A stretch of 64,000 bases of DNA from Cytophagales bacterium (GTDB taxonomy: Bacteria; Bacteroidota; Bacteroidia; Cytophagales; 172606-1): assembly GCA_030446715.1 (NCBI GenBank), contig JAUJMU010000004.1, positions 102,981-166,980 of the forward strand, written 5' to 3'. The translations under genes were made by a program, and so were the position numbers. Below the pieces are notes generated by a model. It did no database searches and was not told where the DNA came from. It saw nothing but the letters and a program-made list of their open reading frames with translations. This document shows positions 23,670 through 32,057 of this stretch, in pieces; position 1 is the stretch's first letter; every line of letters starts with the position of its first letter.

Positions 23670-26081
23670 CGTCCGCAGGCTCTTCACCGGATTGGCCAGC
23701 GCCGCTTTCAGCGTCTGGAAGCTCACCGTCAGCAGGGCAATCAGCAGCACCACGCCGAACGGCAGTACAAACAGCCACCACTCCGGCCCCGTGCGGAACG
23801 CGTACCCCTGCAGCCACTGATTGGTTACGTACCAGGCAATTGGCACCGAAATCACAAAGCCGATCACCACCAGCAGGGCAAAATCCTTGTAGAGCAGCTG
23901 CAGAATCTGCATCACCGACGCCCCCAGCACCTTCCGTACGCCGATTTCCTTCGTCCGCTGCACTGTGGCAAAGGAAGCCAGCCCGAACAGCCCGAGGCAG
24001 GCCACCAGGATGGCAAGGCCCGTAAACAGCCCGAATACCTGCCCGAACCGCTGATCGGCCTTGTACTGCTCATTGAAATGTTCATCCAGAAAGAAATATT
24101 CGAAGGGATTGCCCGGAAAGAAGCGGTTCCAGCCCGCCTGCAGGCTGGCAATGGTGCCGGAAAGTTGCCCGGTACCCACCTTTACTGAAATCGGCCCTGC
24201 AAGGTCGGGGATGAGCCGGAAAACCAGCGGCTCGTACGCCTCCCGCAGCGACTGCTGGTGGTAGTTGTCAATGACGCCGATGAGCCGGTACTGCTCGCCC
24301 CAGAATTCAATTTCCTTGCCTATTGCCGCTTCCGGTTTATCAAACCCGAGTTGCTGAACGGCCATTTTGTTGAAAATGACTGCTTTCGGGTCAGTACCGT
24401 AGGCTTTGGAAAATTTCCGTCCGGCCACCAGCTTCATGTCGTACGTGTCCAGGTAATCATAATCACCGCCGATCACGCGGTATTGCCTGCCCTCCTTTTC
24501 ATCGGTGCCTTTCAGGCGGATACCGCCCGCGTTCCAGCCGACGGCGTCACCGGGAACGGAGGTAGAAACGGCAACTTTGCTGATGCCCGGGAACCGCAGC
24601 ATCTCCTCCTTGAAGGCGGTCATGGTGGTCTGAAAGGTAGAATCCGTCCGGACGATGGGGGCCCTGATCACCAGCGTCTGGTCAATGTTGATGCCCAGCT
24701 TCTGGTCGCGCATGAACTGGATCTGGCGGAAAACCGTGAAGGTGCCGGTCAGCAGGAAGAGCGAAGCCGCAAACTGAAACACGACCAGCGACTTGCGCAG
24801 AAACACGCCCCGGTGCGAAGCACTTAACTTTCCCTTGAGCACGGTCACCGGCATGAAACCCGACAGCACAAAGGCCGGGTACAGCCCCGACAAAAATGCC
24901 CCGACCACAAAAAGACCGAGCAAGGCCAGCCAGAAAGAGGGACTCAGCAGCAACGAAAAGCTCAGTTGCTGACCAGACAGCCCGTTGAAGAAAGGCAGCG
25001 CCACGACCACCAGAACCAGCGCCACCAACACCGCCAACGCATTGAGCAGCGCCGATTCGAGCAGAAACTGCCGGATCAGCTGCCCCCGGAAGGAGCCGGC
25101 CACTTTCCGGATGCCGACCTCTTTGGCCCGGTTGATGGCCCGGGCCGTAGCCAGGTTGATGTAGTTAACCCACGCAATGACCACGATGAAAAAGGCGATG
25201 CCCAGCAGCAGATACACCGCGTTACCGTCGCCGTTGGGCTCTACTTCGCCCATAAAGTTGGAGTACAGGTGAATGTCGGGCAGGGATTGCAGCAGGTAGA
25301 TTGCCGCCGAGTTGTAGCGCTTGTGTTCTTCGCCCGCCAGCTTGTCGACCACGGCCGGGAATTTGGCTTCCAGTGCGTTAGGGTTGGTTCCGGGTTTCAG
25401 CAGCAGGTACGTGAGGCAGCCGTCCCACTGCCACGCCGTTTCGGGGTTGTTGTCGGGCCCCATCTGCTTTACGAAGGTAATGTAGGAGAGCAGGGCGTCA
25501 AACTTCAGGTGCGTGTTGGGCGGAAGGTCGCCGGCTACGCCGGTAATTTTATACTCGCGTTTTTCGTTCAGCCGGATGCTTTTGCCCAGCGGGTCCTGCC
25601 CCTTGAAGTACTTTTCGGCAAGGGCTTTGGAAATCACTACGGTATTGGGCTCCGCCAGCGCCGTATTGGGGTCGCCGGAGAGCAGGGGATAGGAAAAAAC
25701 CTTAAAGAAGGCTTCGCTGGCAAACATGGGCTTCTCTACCTTGAACTGTTCGGTACCGTAGCTGGCGACCATCGGCCCCCGCTGCAGCATTTTTACGTAT
25801 TCTTCTATTTCACCGAAAGCATCCTTGAAGGAATTGCCCGCGGCGTACGCCCCGGCCGCCCACTGCGTACTGAGTTTCCCTTCGTTGTAGCGGTCTTGCC
25901 GGACGCGGTAAATGCGGTCACCCTTGGCGTGGAAATCATCGTAACTCAGCTCAAACCGCACGTACTGCAGGATGAGCAGGCAGGCCGCAATGCCAATGGC
26001 AAGGCCCAGAATGTTGATGGCAGAAAACGCCTTGTGCCGCAGCAGGTTCCGCCAGGCAATGGTGAGATAGTTACGGTACAT
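23664..26081 (-). CDS. FtsX/MacB-type ABC transporter permease B
   Basis: The 805-residue permease starts MYRNYLTIAWRNLLRHKAFS and has the same duplicated topology as its neighbours: one N-terminal helix, a large extracytoplasmic MacB domain, a three-helix bundle with INRAKEVGIRKVAGSFRGQL, a second MacB part, and a C-terminal three-helix bundle with TKEIGVRKVLGASVMQILQL, ending LANPVKSLRTE. The ATG at 26081 is preferred; upstream sequence is intergenic repeat. It should pair with the single ATPase at 37.6-38.3 kb. Its upstream gap lacks a Uma2 gene and instead carries a 19-bp inverted repeat. Confidence 0.9.
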   Translation of the reverse strand: MYRNYLTIAWRNLLRHKAFSAINILGLAIGIAACLLILQYVRFELSYDDFHAKGDRIYRVRQDRYNEGKLSTQWAAGAYAAGNSFKDAFGEIEEYVKMLQRGPMVASYGTEQFKVEKPMFASEAFFKVFSYPLLSGDPNTALAEPNTVVISKALAEKYFKGQDPLGKSIRLNEKREYKITGVAGDLPPNTHLKFDALLSYITFVKQMGPDNNPETAWQWDGCLTYLLLKPGTNPNALEAKFPAVVDKLAGEEHKRYNSAAIYLLQSLPDIHLYSNFMGEVEPNGDGNAVYLLLGIAFFIVVIAWVNYINLATARAINRAKEVGIRKVAGSFRGQLIRQFLLESALLNALAVLVALVLVVVALPFFNGLSGQQLSFSLLLSPSFWLALLGLFVVGAFLSGLYPAFVLSGFMPVTVLKGKLSASHRGVFLRKSLVVFQFAASLFLLTGTFTVFRQIQFMRDQKLGINIDQTLVIRAPIVRTDSTFQTTMTAFKEEMLRFPGISKVAVSTSVPGDAVGWNAGGIRLKGTDEKEGRQYRVIGGDYDYLDTYDMKLVAGRKFSKAYGTDPKAVIFNKMAVQQLGFDKPEAAIGKEIEFWGEQYRLIGVIDNYHQQSLREAYEPLVFRLIPDLAGPISVKVGTGQLSGTIASLQAGWNRFFPGNPFEYFFLDEHFNEQYKADQRFGQVFGLFTGLAILVACLGLFGLASFATVQRTKEIGVRKVLGASVMQILQLLYKDFALLVVIGFVISVPIAWYVTNQWLQGYAFRTGPEWWLFVLPFGVVLLIALLTVSFQTLKAALANPVKSLRTE

Positions 26082-26086
26082 AGGAT

Positions 26087-26295
26087 AATTACTAATTACG
26101 AATGAAGAATTACGAATGAAGAATGACTTTTCAGGTCTTGTATTTTCAAATAAAGCGGGTTCCTGGAGACTTATAGGGAAAAGTCTCCAGGAACCATAAA
26201 GCGAAATTATACTTCTGTAAATCAATGGTTTATTGACTATAACCGCAACTGTCCGAATGACCCCATCAGTAATTAGTCATTCGTAATTAGTAATT
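26087..26295. repeat. 19-bp perfect inverted repeat between permeases B and C
   Basis: AATTACTAATTACGAATGA (26087-26105) and TCATTCGTAATTAGTAATT (26277-26295) are exact inverted copies enclosing 171 bp. A partial second GAAGAATTACGAATGAAGAA unit follows the left arm. The right arm reaches the stop codon of permease C. Confidence 0.75.
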
Positions 26296-28687
26296 ATTCT
26301 GATCTCAGCGACTTCACCGGATTCGTCAGGGCCGCCTTTATTGATTGGTAAATAACCGTGGCCCAGCAGATCAGCAGCGTCAGCAGGCAGGCCACCAAAA
26401 ATATGTACCAGGCAATAGGTGTCTTGTAGGGGAAGCTTTCCAGCCACTTGTGCATTGAATACCACGCTACCGGTATCGCCACCGGGAACGAGAACAGCAC
26501 CAGCTTCGTGAAGTCTTTGGAAAGCAACAACACCACACTGGATTCGGAGGCGCCCAGCACCTTCCGCACCCCGATTTCCTTCACCCGTTGTTCAGTGGTA
26601 AACGTGGCAAGGCCAAACAGCCCGAGGCAGGCAATCAGGATCGTAAGCGCCGAGAAAGCCGTAAAGATGCGGCCCCGCAACTCATCGGCCTGGTACGCCG
26701 ACTCGAAATCCTGATCCAGGAAACGATACTGGAATAGCTTGTTTGGGTAAATCTGGCGCCACTTCTGCTCGATGAACGCCAGGGTTTTGGAGGCGTCCTG
26801 CGCCGCAATTTTGATGTGAATGATTGGATTGCTCGGCCGGTACAGCATGATCATCGGCTCGATGGGGTTGTACAGCGACTGCTGGTGGAAATCCTTGACC
26901 ACGCCCACTACCTGCGCCATGGGCGGTGCCTCCTGGCCATCCTGTGCCTGCGGTAAGCCGCCGATCCGGACTTTCTTGCCCAGCGGTTCTTTCCACGCCA
27001 TCCGCTCCACTACCGCCTGGTTGATAATAACCCCGTAGGTAGTGTCGCCCGGAATTTTGGCCGAAAAATCACGCCCCTGCACCAGTTTCATGCCCATTGC
27101 CTTCAGGTAATCGTGGTCCATAGCCATCGGTTTAAAGCCCATTTCCTTGATTCCCTGGTTGGATTCGACGGCGAATATGTTCTTGCCGCCGATGTTGCTG
27201 GTGGCTGAGGTGGCCGAAGCGACGCTGGTAATCTTCGGATTGGAGAGCAGGCTGTTTTTCAAGGCATTGTACCGCTCGCGGGGCTGATTGCCCTGGTAAT
27301 CAATGGTGAGTACCTGACTTTTGTCGTAGCCGAGGTCTTTGTTGCGCATGTAGTTGAGCTGATCGTACACGACCCAGGTGCAGATGAGCATGATCAGCGA
27401 AATCGAGAACTGCACCACTACCAGTGCCTTGCGGAAAAAGGCGTTGCCTCCCTTCGCCTGAAAGGAACCCTTGAGCACGGAGGCCGGCTGGATGCCCGAC
27501 AGGTAGAAGGCGGGATAACTGCCACTGATTACACCCGTAAAAATCACGATGCCAAGGGCGGCCAGCATAAACTGCGGCTGCAACAGTTCCAGAAAGCTGA
27601 TTTCCTTGCCCGAAACATTGTTGAAAAAGGGCAGCAGTACCGCCACCAGGATCAGGCTGGCAATCAGGGCGAACACCGTCATCAGCACCGATTCGGTGAG
27701 GAACTGTCCCATCAGGGCACTCCGTTCCGAACCCATTACCTTGCGGATGCCTACTTCTTTGGCTCTCCGGGCCGAACGCGCCGTGGCGAGGTTCATGTAG
27801 TTGATGGCGGCAATGAGCAGCATGAAAAACGCAATGGCGGCGAACGTGTACACGTACCCGATGTCGCCGTTAGACTCGCCTTCCAGCTTTGAGTGCAGGT
27901 GAATACGGGCAAGGGGCTGCAGTTCAAAATCCATTTTGATATTCATCCGGCCAAAAATCGGCTTGAGGTACTTTTCGTACACCTGCGGGAATTTGCTTTC
28001 CAGCGTCTTTGGGTTGGTTCCTTCGGGCAGCACCAGGTAGCTGTTCACGTAAAATGCCCCCCAGTTGGTAGCGTTGCGTTCCGCGTTGCCGATGGAGAGC
28101 AGCGCATTGAAGGTAAAGTGGGAGTTTTTGGGAACGCCTTCCATGACCCCGGTTACTTTATAGGCCGTGGTATCGTTGGTTTTGAGGGCTTCACCCAGGG
28201 CACTGCGCTTTCCAAAAAACTTACGGGCCACACTCTCGGTCAGCACTACGCTGCCGGGCTGATCGAGGGCGGTTTTAGGGTCACCCTCAATAAATTTGTA
28301 GGTAAACACATCAAACACCGTAGAGTCAGCGGCGTAAATGTCATCCTCAAAAAACCGCTTGTCGCCCTGCTGGAACGGGACCCGGCCGTACGGGAAAAAC
28401 CGCACGTAACTCTCCACCACCGGGTAATCTTCCTTCAGGGTTTTGGCCGCCGGGGCCGGGGTAGCACTCCAGCTGAACGCCTTGTCCGGCTCCTGAATGT
28501 GGGAGGCAATCCGGTAAATCCTGGAGGCCTTTTCGTGGTACCGGTCGTAGCTCAGTTCGTCGGTGATGTAGAGCAGCAGCAGCAGGCTGCACGTAATCCC
28601 GATGGTGAGTCCCACGATATTCAGCAGGCTATAGAATTTGTCTCTCCGGATGTTGCGGACGGCAATGGTGAGGTAGTTGCGGAGCAT
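26294..28687 (-). CDS. FtsX/MacB-type ABC transporter permease C
   Basis: The 797-residue permease starts MLRNYLTIAVRNIRRDKFYS (ATG at 28687, chosen over one ten codons upstream because all paralogues begin ML(R/K)NY). It has the N-terminal helix LLNIVGLTIGITCSLLLLLY, the MacB periplasmic domain, coupling motif RAKEVGIRKVMGSERSALMG before the middle helices, and VKEIGVRKVLGASESSVVLL before the last three helices; it ends LTNPVKSLRSE. Function within the efflux locus is inferred from the shared ATPase and fusion protein. A Uma2-like gene diverges 36 bp upstream. Confidence 0.9.
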   Translation of the reverse strand: MLRNYLTIAVRNIRRDKFYSLLNIVGLTIGITCSLLLLLYITDELSYDRYHEKASRIYRIASHIQEPDKAFSWSATPAPAAKTLKEDYPVVESYVRFFPYGRVPFQQGDKRFFEDDIYAADSTVFDVFTYKFIEGDPKTALDQPGSVVLTESVARKFFGKRSALGEALKTNDTTAYKVTGVMEGVPKNSHFTFNALLSIGNAERNATNWGAFYVNSYLVLPEGTNPKTLESKFPQVYEKYLKPIFGRMNIKMDFELQPLARIHLHSKLEGESNGDIGYVYTFAAIAFFMLLIAAINYMNLATARSARRAKEVGIRKVMGSERSALMGQFLTESVLMTVFALIASLILVAVLLPFFNNVSGKEISFLELLQPQFMLAALGIVIFTGVISGSYPAFYLSGIQPASVLKGSFQAKGGNAFFRKALVVVQFSISLIMLICTWVVYDQLNYMRNKDLGYDKSQVLTIDYQGNQPRERYNALKNSLLSNPKITSVASATSATSNIGGKNIFAVESNQGIKEMGFKPMAMDHDYLKAMGMKLVQGRDFSAKIPGDTTYGVIINQAVVERMAWKEPLGKKVRIGGLPQAQDGQEAPPMAQVVGVVKDFHQQSLYNPIEPMIMLYRPSNPIIHIKIAAQDASKTLAFIEQKWRQIYPNKLFQYRFLDQDFESAYQADELRGRIFTAFSALTILIACLGLFGLATFTTEQRVKEIGVRKVLGASESSVVLLLSKDFTKLVLFSFPVAIPVAWYSMHKWLESFPYKTPIAWYIFLVACLLTLLICWATVIYQSIKAALTNPVKSLRSE

Positions 28688-28699
28688 ACTGGTTTTTGT

Positions 28700-28707
28700 T
28701 AAGTTTG
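28700..28707 (+). promoter_or_regulatory. -7 motif of Uma2-like gene 2 (TAAGTTTG)
   Basis: It is an exact TAnnTTTG match 17 nt before the ATG at 28724, in the 36-bp gap to the divergent permease start. Confidence 0.45.
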
Positions 28708-28723
28708 GTAAAAACAATGCATT

Positions 28724-29167
28724 ATGTATTTTCCTGCTTCCACGAAACCATCACTGGCCGGCGAAGATCTGGGAATCTGGGCACCTGTTGAACACCAGCG
28801 GGTTATATCGCTGCTGACCATGGGTTTGGGAGTCCTCTACCACCGCGAAAAAGCCATTCCGCTGGAACCTCTGCCCGAAACGATGCTTGACGAGGGCAAG
28901 GCCAGCCAGGTGCCCGATGTATCCCTGCGCGATAATGAAGCCGCTCAGACTCCGGTTATCATTGAAGTATGCCATACCAATGGTTTAAAGGGTGACCTGC
29001 GTAAAGTGATTCAACTGATAGACGAAGATATTTACGGGATACGGGAGGGTTTCATTTACGACTACCGGACTGGTAAATGGCAGCGTTATTGTTTTGGCGA
29101 CGGTGGGCTGACGACCGAATCATCCTTTTCGGTAGTGTTGAACCTTGACCTGAACCAGTTTTTATAA
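28724..29167 (+). CDS. Diverged Uma2-like / PD-(D/E)XK protein 2
   Basis: The 147-residue protein is not a close match to the other Uma2 proteins but shows the same core order: VPDVSLRDN (Asp strand), TPVIIEVCHTNG (Glu strand), then LIDEDIYGIREGFIYDYRTG as the downstream helix and strand. I therefore call it a PD-(D/E)XK-fold, Uma2-like protein; catalytic competence is doubtful because the residue after Glu is V-C rather than x-Q/K. It occupies the same relative position as the other Uma2 genes: divergent from permease C, and ending 8 bp before the stop of permease D on the opposite strand. Confidence 0.65.
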   Translation: MYFPASTKPSLAGEDLGIWAPVEHQRVISLLTMGLGVLYHREKAIPLEPLPETMLDEGKASQVPDVSLRDNEAAQTPVIIEVCHTNGLKGDLRKVIQLIDEDIYGIREGFIYDYRTGKWQRYCFGDGGLTTESSFSVVLNLDLNQFL

Positions 29168-29175
29168 CCGCTTTC

Positions 29176-31548
29176 CTACTCACTCCGTAAACTCTTCACC
29201 GGATTGGCCAGTGCCGCTTTGATGCTCTGGAAACTCACCGTGAGCAGGGCAATGAGGATGGCAAGGCCGCCGGCCAGGGCAAAAATCCACCAGCTAATAT
29301 CGAGCTTGTATTCAAAATTCTGTAGCCACTTCTGAGTGACGTACCAACTGAATGGCGTGGAAATCACAATGGCGAGAAGTATAAGCTTCAGGAAATCATT
29401 AGACAGCAGTGTGATAATGCTGATTACGGAGGCCCCCAGCACTTTGCGGACGCCAATTTCTTTGGTGCGTTGCTCGGCCGTAAAAGCTGCCAAACCAAAC
29501 AGACCGAGGCAGGAGATGAAGATGGCCAGGGCCGCGAAGTAATTGGCTAACGTAGCTACCATCATTTCGCTTTTGTACATCTCCTGGTAGTCGCTGTCGG
29601 CAAAATTGCACGTAAACGGAAAAGCAGGCATCATCCTTTGCCACAGGGTTTCCACACTGGCCAACGCCTGTCTGGTCTGGCCGGGCAGCGTACGGATCAG
29701 GATGGTTTGTCCGCCGGCATCAGGTTCCAGCCGGATAATAAGCGGCTCAACAGGTACATGAAGCGAATGAAAGTGAAAGTCTTCCACTACGCCAATGATT
29801 ACGCCCGGCCTGCCCCACATGGTCAGGGGTTGTCCGATTGGATTCTGGTAGCCGATGCGGCGGGCAGCGGCCCGGTTGATGATGTAGTTGGAGGAATCGG
29901 TACCAAATTGGGGTGAAAAATCGCGTCCGTTTACCCGTACTTTCATCGTTTGGAGGTAATCGTATCCTACCCCCGCCTGGTAAAACTCCATCGTATTGTT
30001 GGGGTCTTTGCCGGGCCACGTAACGCCGCTGGTGCTGTTGCCGATTTCTACCGGGGACTGCCGGGTGTACGACACCGATTGAATGCCCGGCATCCGGAGC
30101 AGTTCTTGCTTAAAGGTCTGGTATCTGGTATTCAGTTCACCTTCTGCCGGGATGTACAGCAGGTTTTCGCGGTCGTAGCCCAGGTTTTTGGTCTGTACGT
30201 AATGCACCTGCCGGTACACGACCAGGGTACCGACAATGAGTAACACAGACAGTATGAACTGGAACACCACCAGCCCTTGCCGGAATACGGTTGCCCCGGC
30301 ACCGAACCGAAGCGTGCCCTTCAGCACCCGTGCGGGGTTGAGGGAAGACAGAAAAAGGGCCGGGTAACTGCCCGCAATCAAGCCGGTAATCAGGGTAAGG
30401 CCCACCAGCGAAAACCAAGGGACGGGACTACTCATCCGCAGGGATATTTCTTTGCCGGTCAGTTGGTTGAAAACCGGCAGCAGCAGCCACACCATACCCA
30501 GCGCCGTACCCAATGCCAGGAATGTCAGCAGCAGGGCTTCGCCCAGAAATTGAACCACCAGCAGGCTCCGGACGGCACCCACTACCTTGCGTACGCCTAC
30601 TTCCTTCGCCCGCCTGACGGACCGGGCCGTGGAGAGGTTCATAAAATTGATGCAGGCAATCAGCAGCAGAAACACGGCCACTACGCCAAATAGCCGCACG
30701 TACCCGATCCGGCCGCCGTCCTGGTACCCATTCTCGAAATTGGAGTACAGATACGCGTCCTCATACGGCTGCAAAAAAAGCTGAACGTCCGTATTTTTTC
30801 CGTCCAGTGTCTTGTCAAACTCACGGATCAGATACCGCATTTTGGCCGCCAGCCGGGCCGGGTCGGCATCGGGGCGTAGTTGGATCACCGTGTGCGGAGC
30901 ATTGTTGCCCCATTCCCTGGCCCAGGGATTGCGCGAAAGAAAATCCTGCCAGCTGAGCAGGAAGTCGTATTTCCGGAGGGCATTCGGGGGGAGGTTTTCG
31001 AAGACTGCCGTTACCTGATACTCTTTCGCGAAGTCCAGCCGGACGGTTTGCCCAAGGGCAGCATCCGGAGTGCCAAAGTAGTTTTCGGCCACCTGGCGCG
31101 AAATCGCCACACCGGTAGGGGAACTCAGAGCCGTTTCGGGAGTACCCGCCAGCAGGGGTACGCTGAACATTCTAAACCAATCAGGGCCGGCAGAGTAGCC
31201 GTGCTGCCTGGTTATTTTATCGCCTGCCGAAAAGGTTATGTACTGCTGCCAGCCCGTAAACCCGGCAGCGTGGACAATCTCGGGAAACTGCTTTTTCAAC
31301 TCATCAGCCAGAAGGCCGGGCGTAGAAGACTGCGCTTCTACCTTGCCGTCGTAATACTGCCGTTCCATCACCCGGTACAAATACGGGCCGTTCGCGTGAT
31401 ACGCCTCAACGTTCAGTTCGTCGGTTATCCAAAGGAATATGAGCAGGCTACAGGCCAATCCCAGGGCCAGCCCCAGAACGTTGATGCTGGTAAAGCCTTT
31501 GTTTCGCCAAAGGTTCCGGAGGGCAATGGTGAGATAGTTTTTAAGCAC
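29176..31548 (-). CDS. FtsX/MacB-type ABC transporter permease D
   Basis: The 790-residue permease starts MLKNYLTIALRNLWRNKGFT, has the N-terminal helix INVLGLALGLACSLLIFLWI, the MacB domain, the middle bundle after RRAKEVGVRKVVGAVRSLLV, a second MacB part, and the final bundle after TKEIGVRKVLGASVISIITL, ending LANPVKSLRSE. Topology and ends match its five paralogues; the extracytoplasmic domains differ strongly, which would give each permease its own substrate or partner. The leftward gene is divergent from a Uma2 gene starting 44 bp away. Confidence 0.9.
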   Translation of the reverse strand: MLKNYLTIALRNLWRNKGFTSINVLGLALGLACSLLIFLWITDELNVEAYHANGPYLYRVMERQYYDGKVEAQSSTPGLLADELKKQFPEIVHAAGFTGWQQYITFSAGDKITRQHGYSAGPDWFRMFSVPLLAGTPETALSSPTGVAISRQVAENYFGTPDAALGQTVRLDFAKEYQVTAVFENLPPNALRKYDFLLSWQDFLSRNPWAREWGNNAPHTVIQLRPDADPARLAAKMRYLIREFDKTLDGKNTDVQLFLQPYEDAYLYSNFENGYQDGGRIGYVRLFGVVAVFLLLIACINFMNLSTARSVRRAKEVGVRKVVGAVRSLLVVQFLGEALLLTFLALGTALGMVWLLLPVFNQLTGKEISLRMSSPVPWFSLVGLTLITGLIAGSYPALFLSSLNPARVLKGTLRFGAGATVFRQGLVVFQFILSVLLIVGTLVVYRQVHYVQTKNLGYDRENLLYIPAEGELNTRYQTFKQELLRMPGIQSVSYTRQSPVEIGNSTSGVTWPGKDPNNTMEFYQAGVGYDYLQTMKVRVNGRDFSPQFGTDSSNYIINRAAARRIGYQNPIGQPLTMWGRPGVIIGVVEDFHFHSLHVPVEPLIIRLEPDAGGQTILIRTLPGQTRQALASVETLWQRMMPAFPFTCNFADSDYQEMYKSEMMVATLANYFAALAIFISCLGLFGLAAFTAEQRTKEIGVRKVLGASVISIITLLSNDFLKLILLAIVISTPFSWYVTQKWLQNFEYKLDISWWIFALAGGLAILIALLTVSFQSIKAALANPVKSLRSE

Positions 31549-31566
31549 GCCTTTTACGGTTTTGGT

Positions 31567-31574
31567 TATCTTTG
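31567..31574 (+). promoter_or_regulatory. -7 motif of Uma2 gene 3 (TATCTTTG)
   Basis: It is an exact TAnnTTTG match 18 nt before the ATG at 31592, followed by an A-run as at the Uma2 gene at 34.5 kb. Confidence 0.5.
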
Positions 31575-31591
31575 AAAAAATACAATGAAGT

Positions 31592-32056
31592 ATGGAATCG
31601 TCCCAGTATAACGTGTCCGAGGAGTTTCAGACAGAAGATATTATGTCTTACAATCACGCCAAGCTGACTTACCGGCTCACCAAAAGTCTGGGCCGGTACG
31701 ACACGCAGTACGACATTCTGCCGGAACTGGAATTTGACCTCTCGCATGGCCGTGCCAGACCTGACGTAGCCATCTGCCAGCCTGCCAAAGCCGACTGGCT
31801 GCGGGACGTGATCCGCCCTACGACGCCGCCCCTGCTGGCGGTTGAAATTCTGTCGCCCCGGCAGGCACTTTCCGACCTGACAGATAAAGTGCTGGACGTG
31901 TATTTTCCGTCGGGCACTTCCGTGGTATGGATCGTGATTCCGCATTTTAAACAGGTGACCGTCATGACCCCGGAAGCCCAGACTACCCTCACGTCCGGAG
32001 TGGTCCGCGACGAGAATACCGGCATTGAACTGGAACTGGCTCATATCTTTGAGTAA
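31592..32056 (+). CDS. Uma2-family PD-(D/E)XK nuclease-like protein 3
   Basis: The 154-residue protein has YDILPELEFDL, the Asp strand in RPDVAICQPAK, the Glu strand LLAVEILSPRQ, and VYFPSGTSVVWIVIPHFKQV. These are the core elements of Uma2 (DUF820). It belongs to a different subgroup from the 23-kb and 34-kb genes: it has an N-terminal extension MESSQYNVSEEFQTEDIMSY in place of LSDYELxRGKP. It diverges from permease D and its stop lies 1 bp from the stop of permease E on the other strand, so transcripts would collide. Function is unknown. Confidence 0.8.
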   Translation: MESSQYNVSEEFQTEDIMSYNHAKLTYRLTKSLGRYDTQYDILPELEFDLSHGRARPDVAICQPAKADWLRDVIRPTTPPLLAVEILSPRQALSDLTDKVLDVYFPSGTSVVWIVIPHFKQVTVMTPEAQTTLTSGVVRDENTGIELELAHIFE

Positions 32057-32057
32057 A

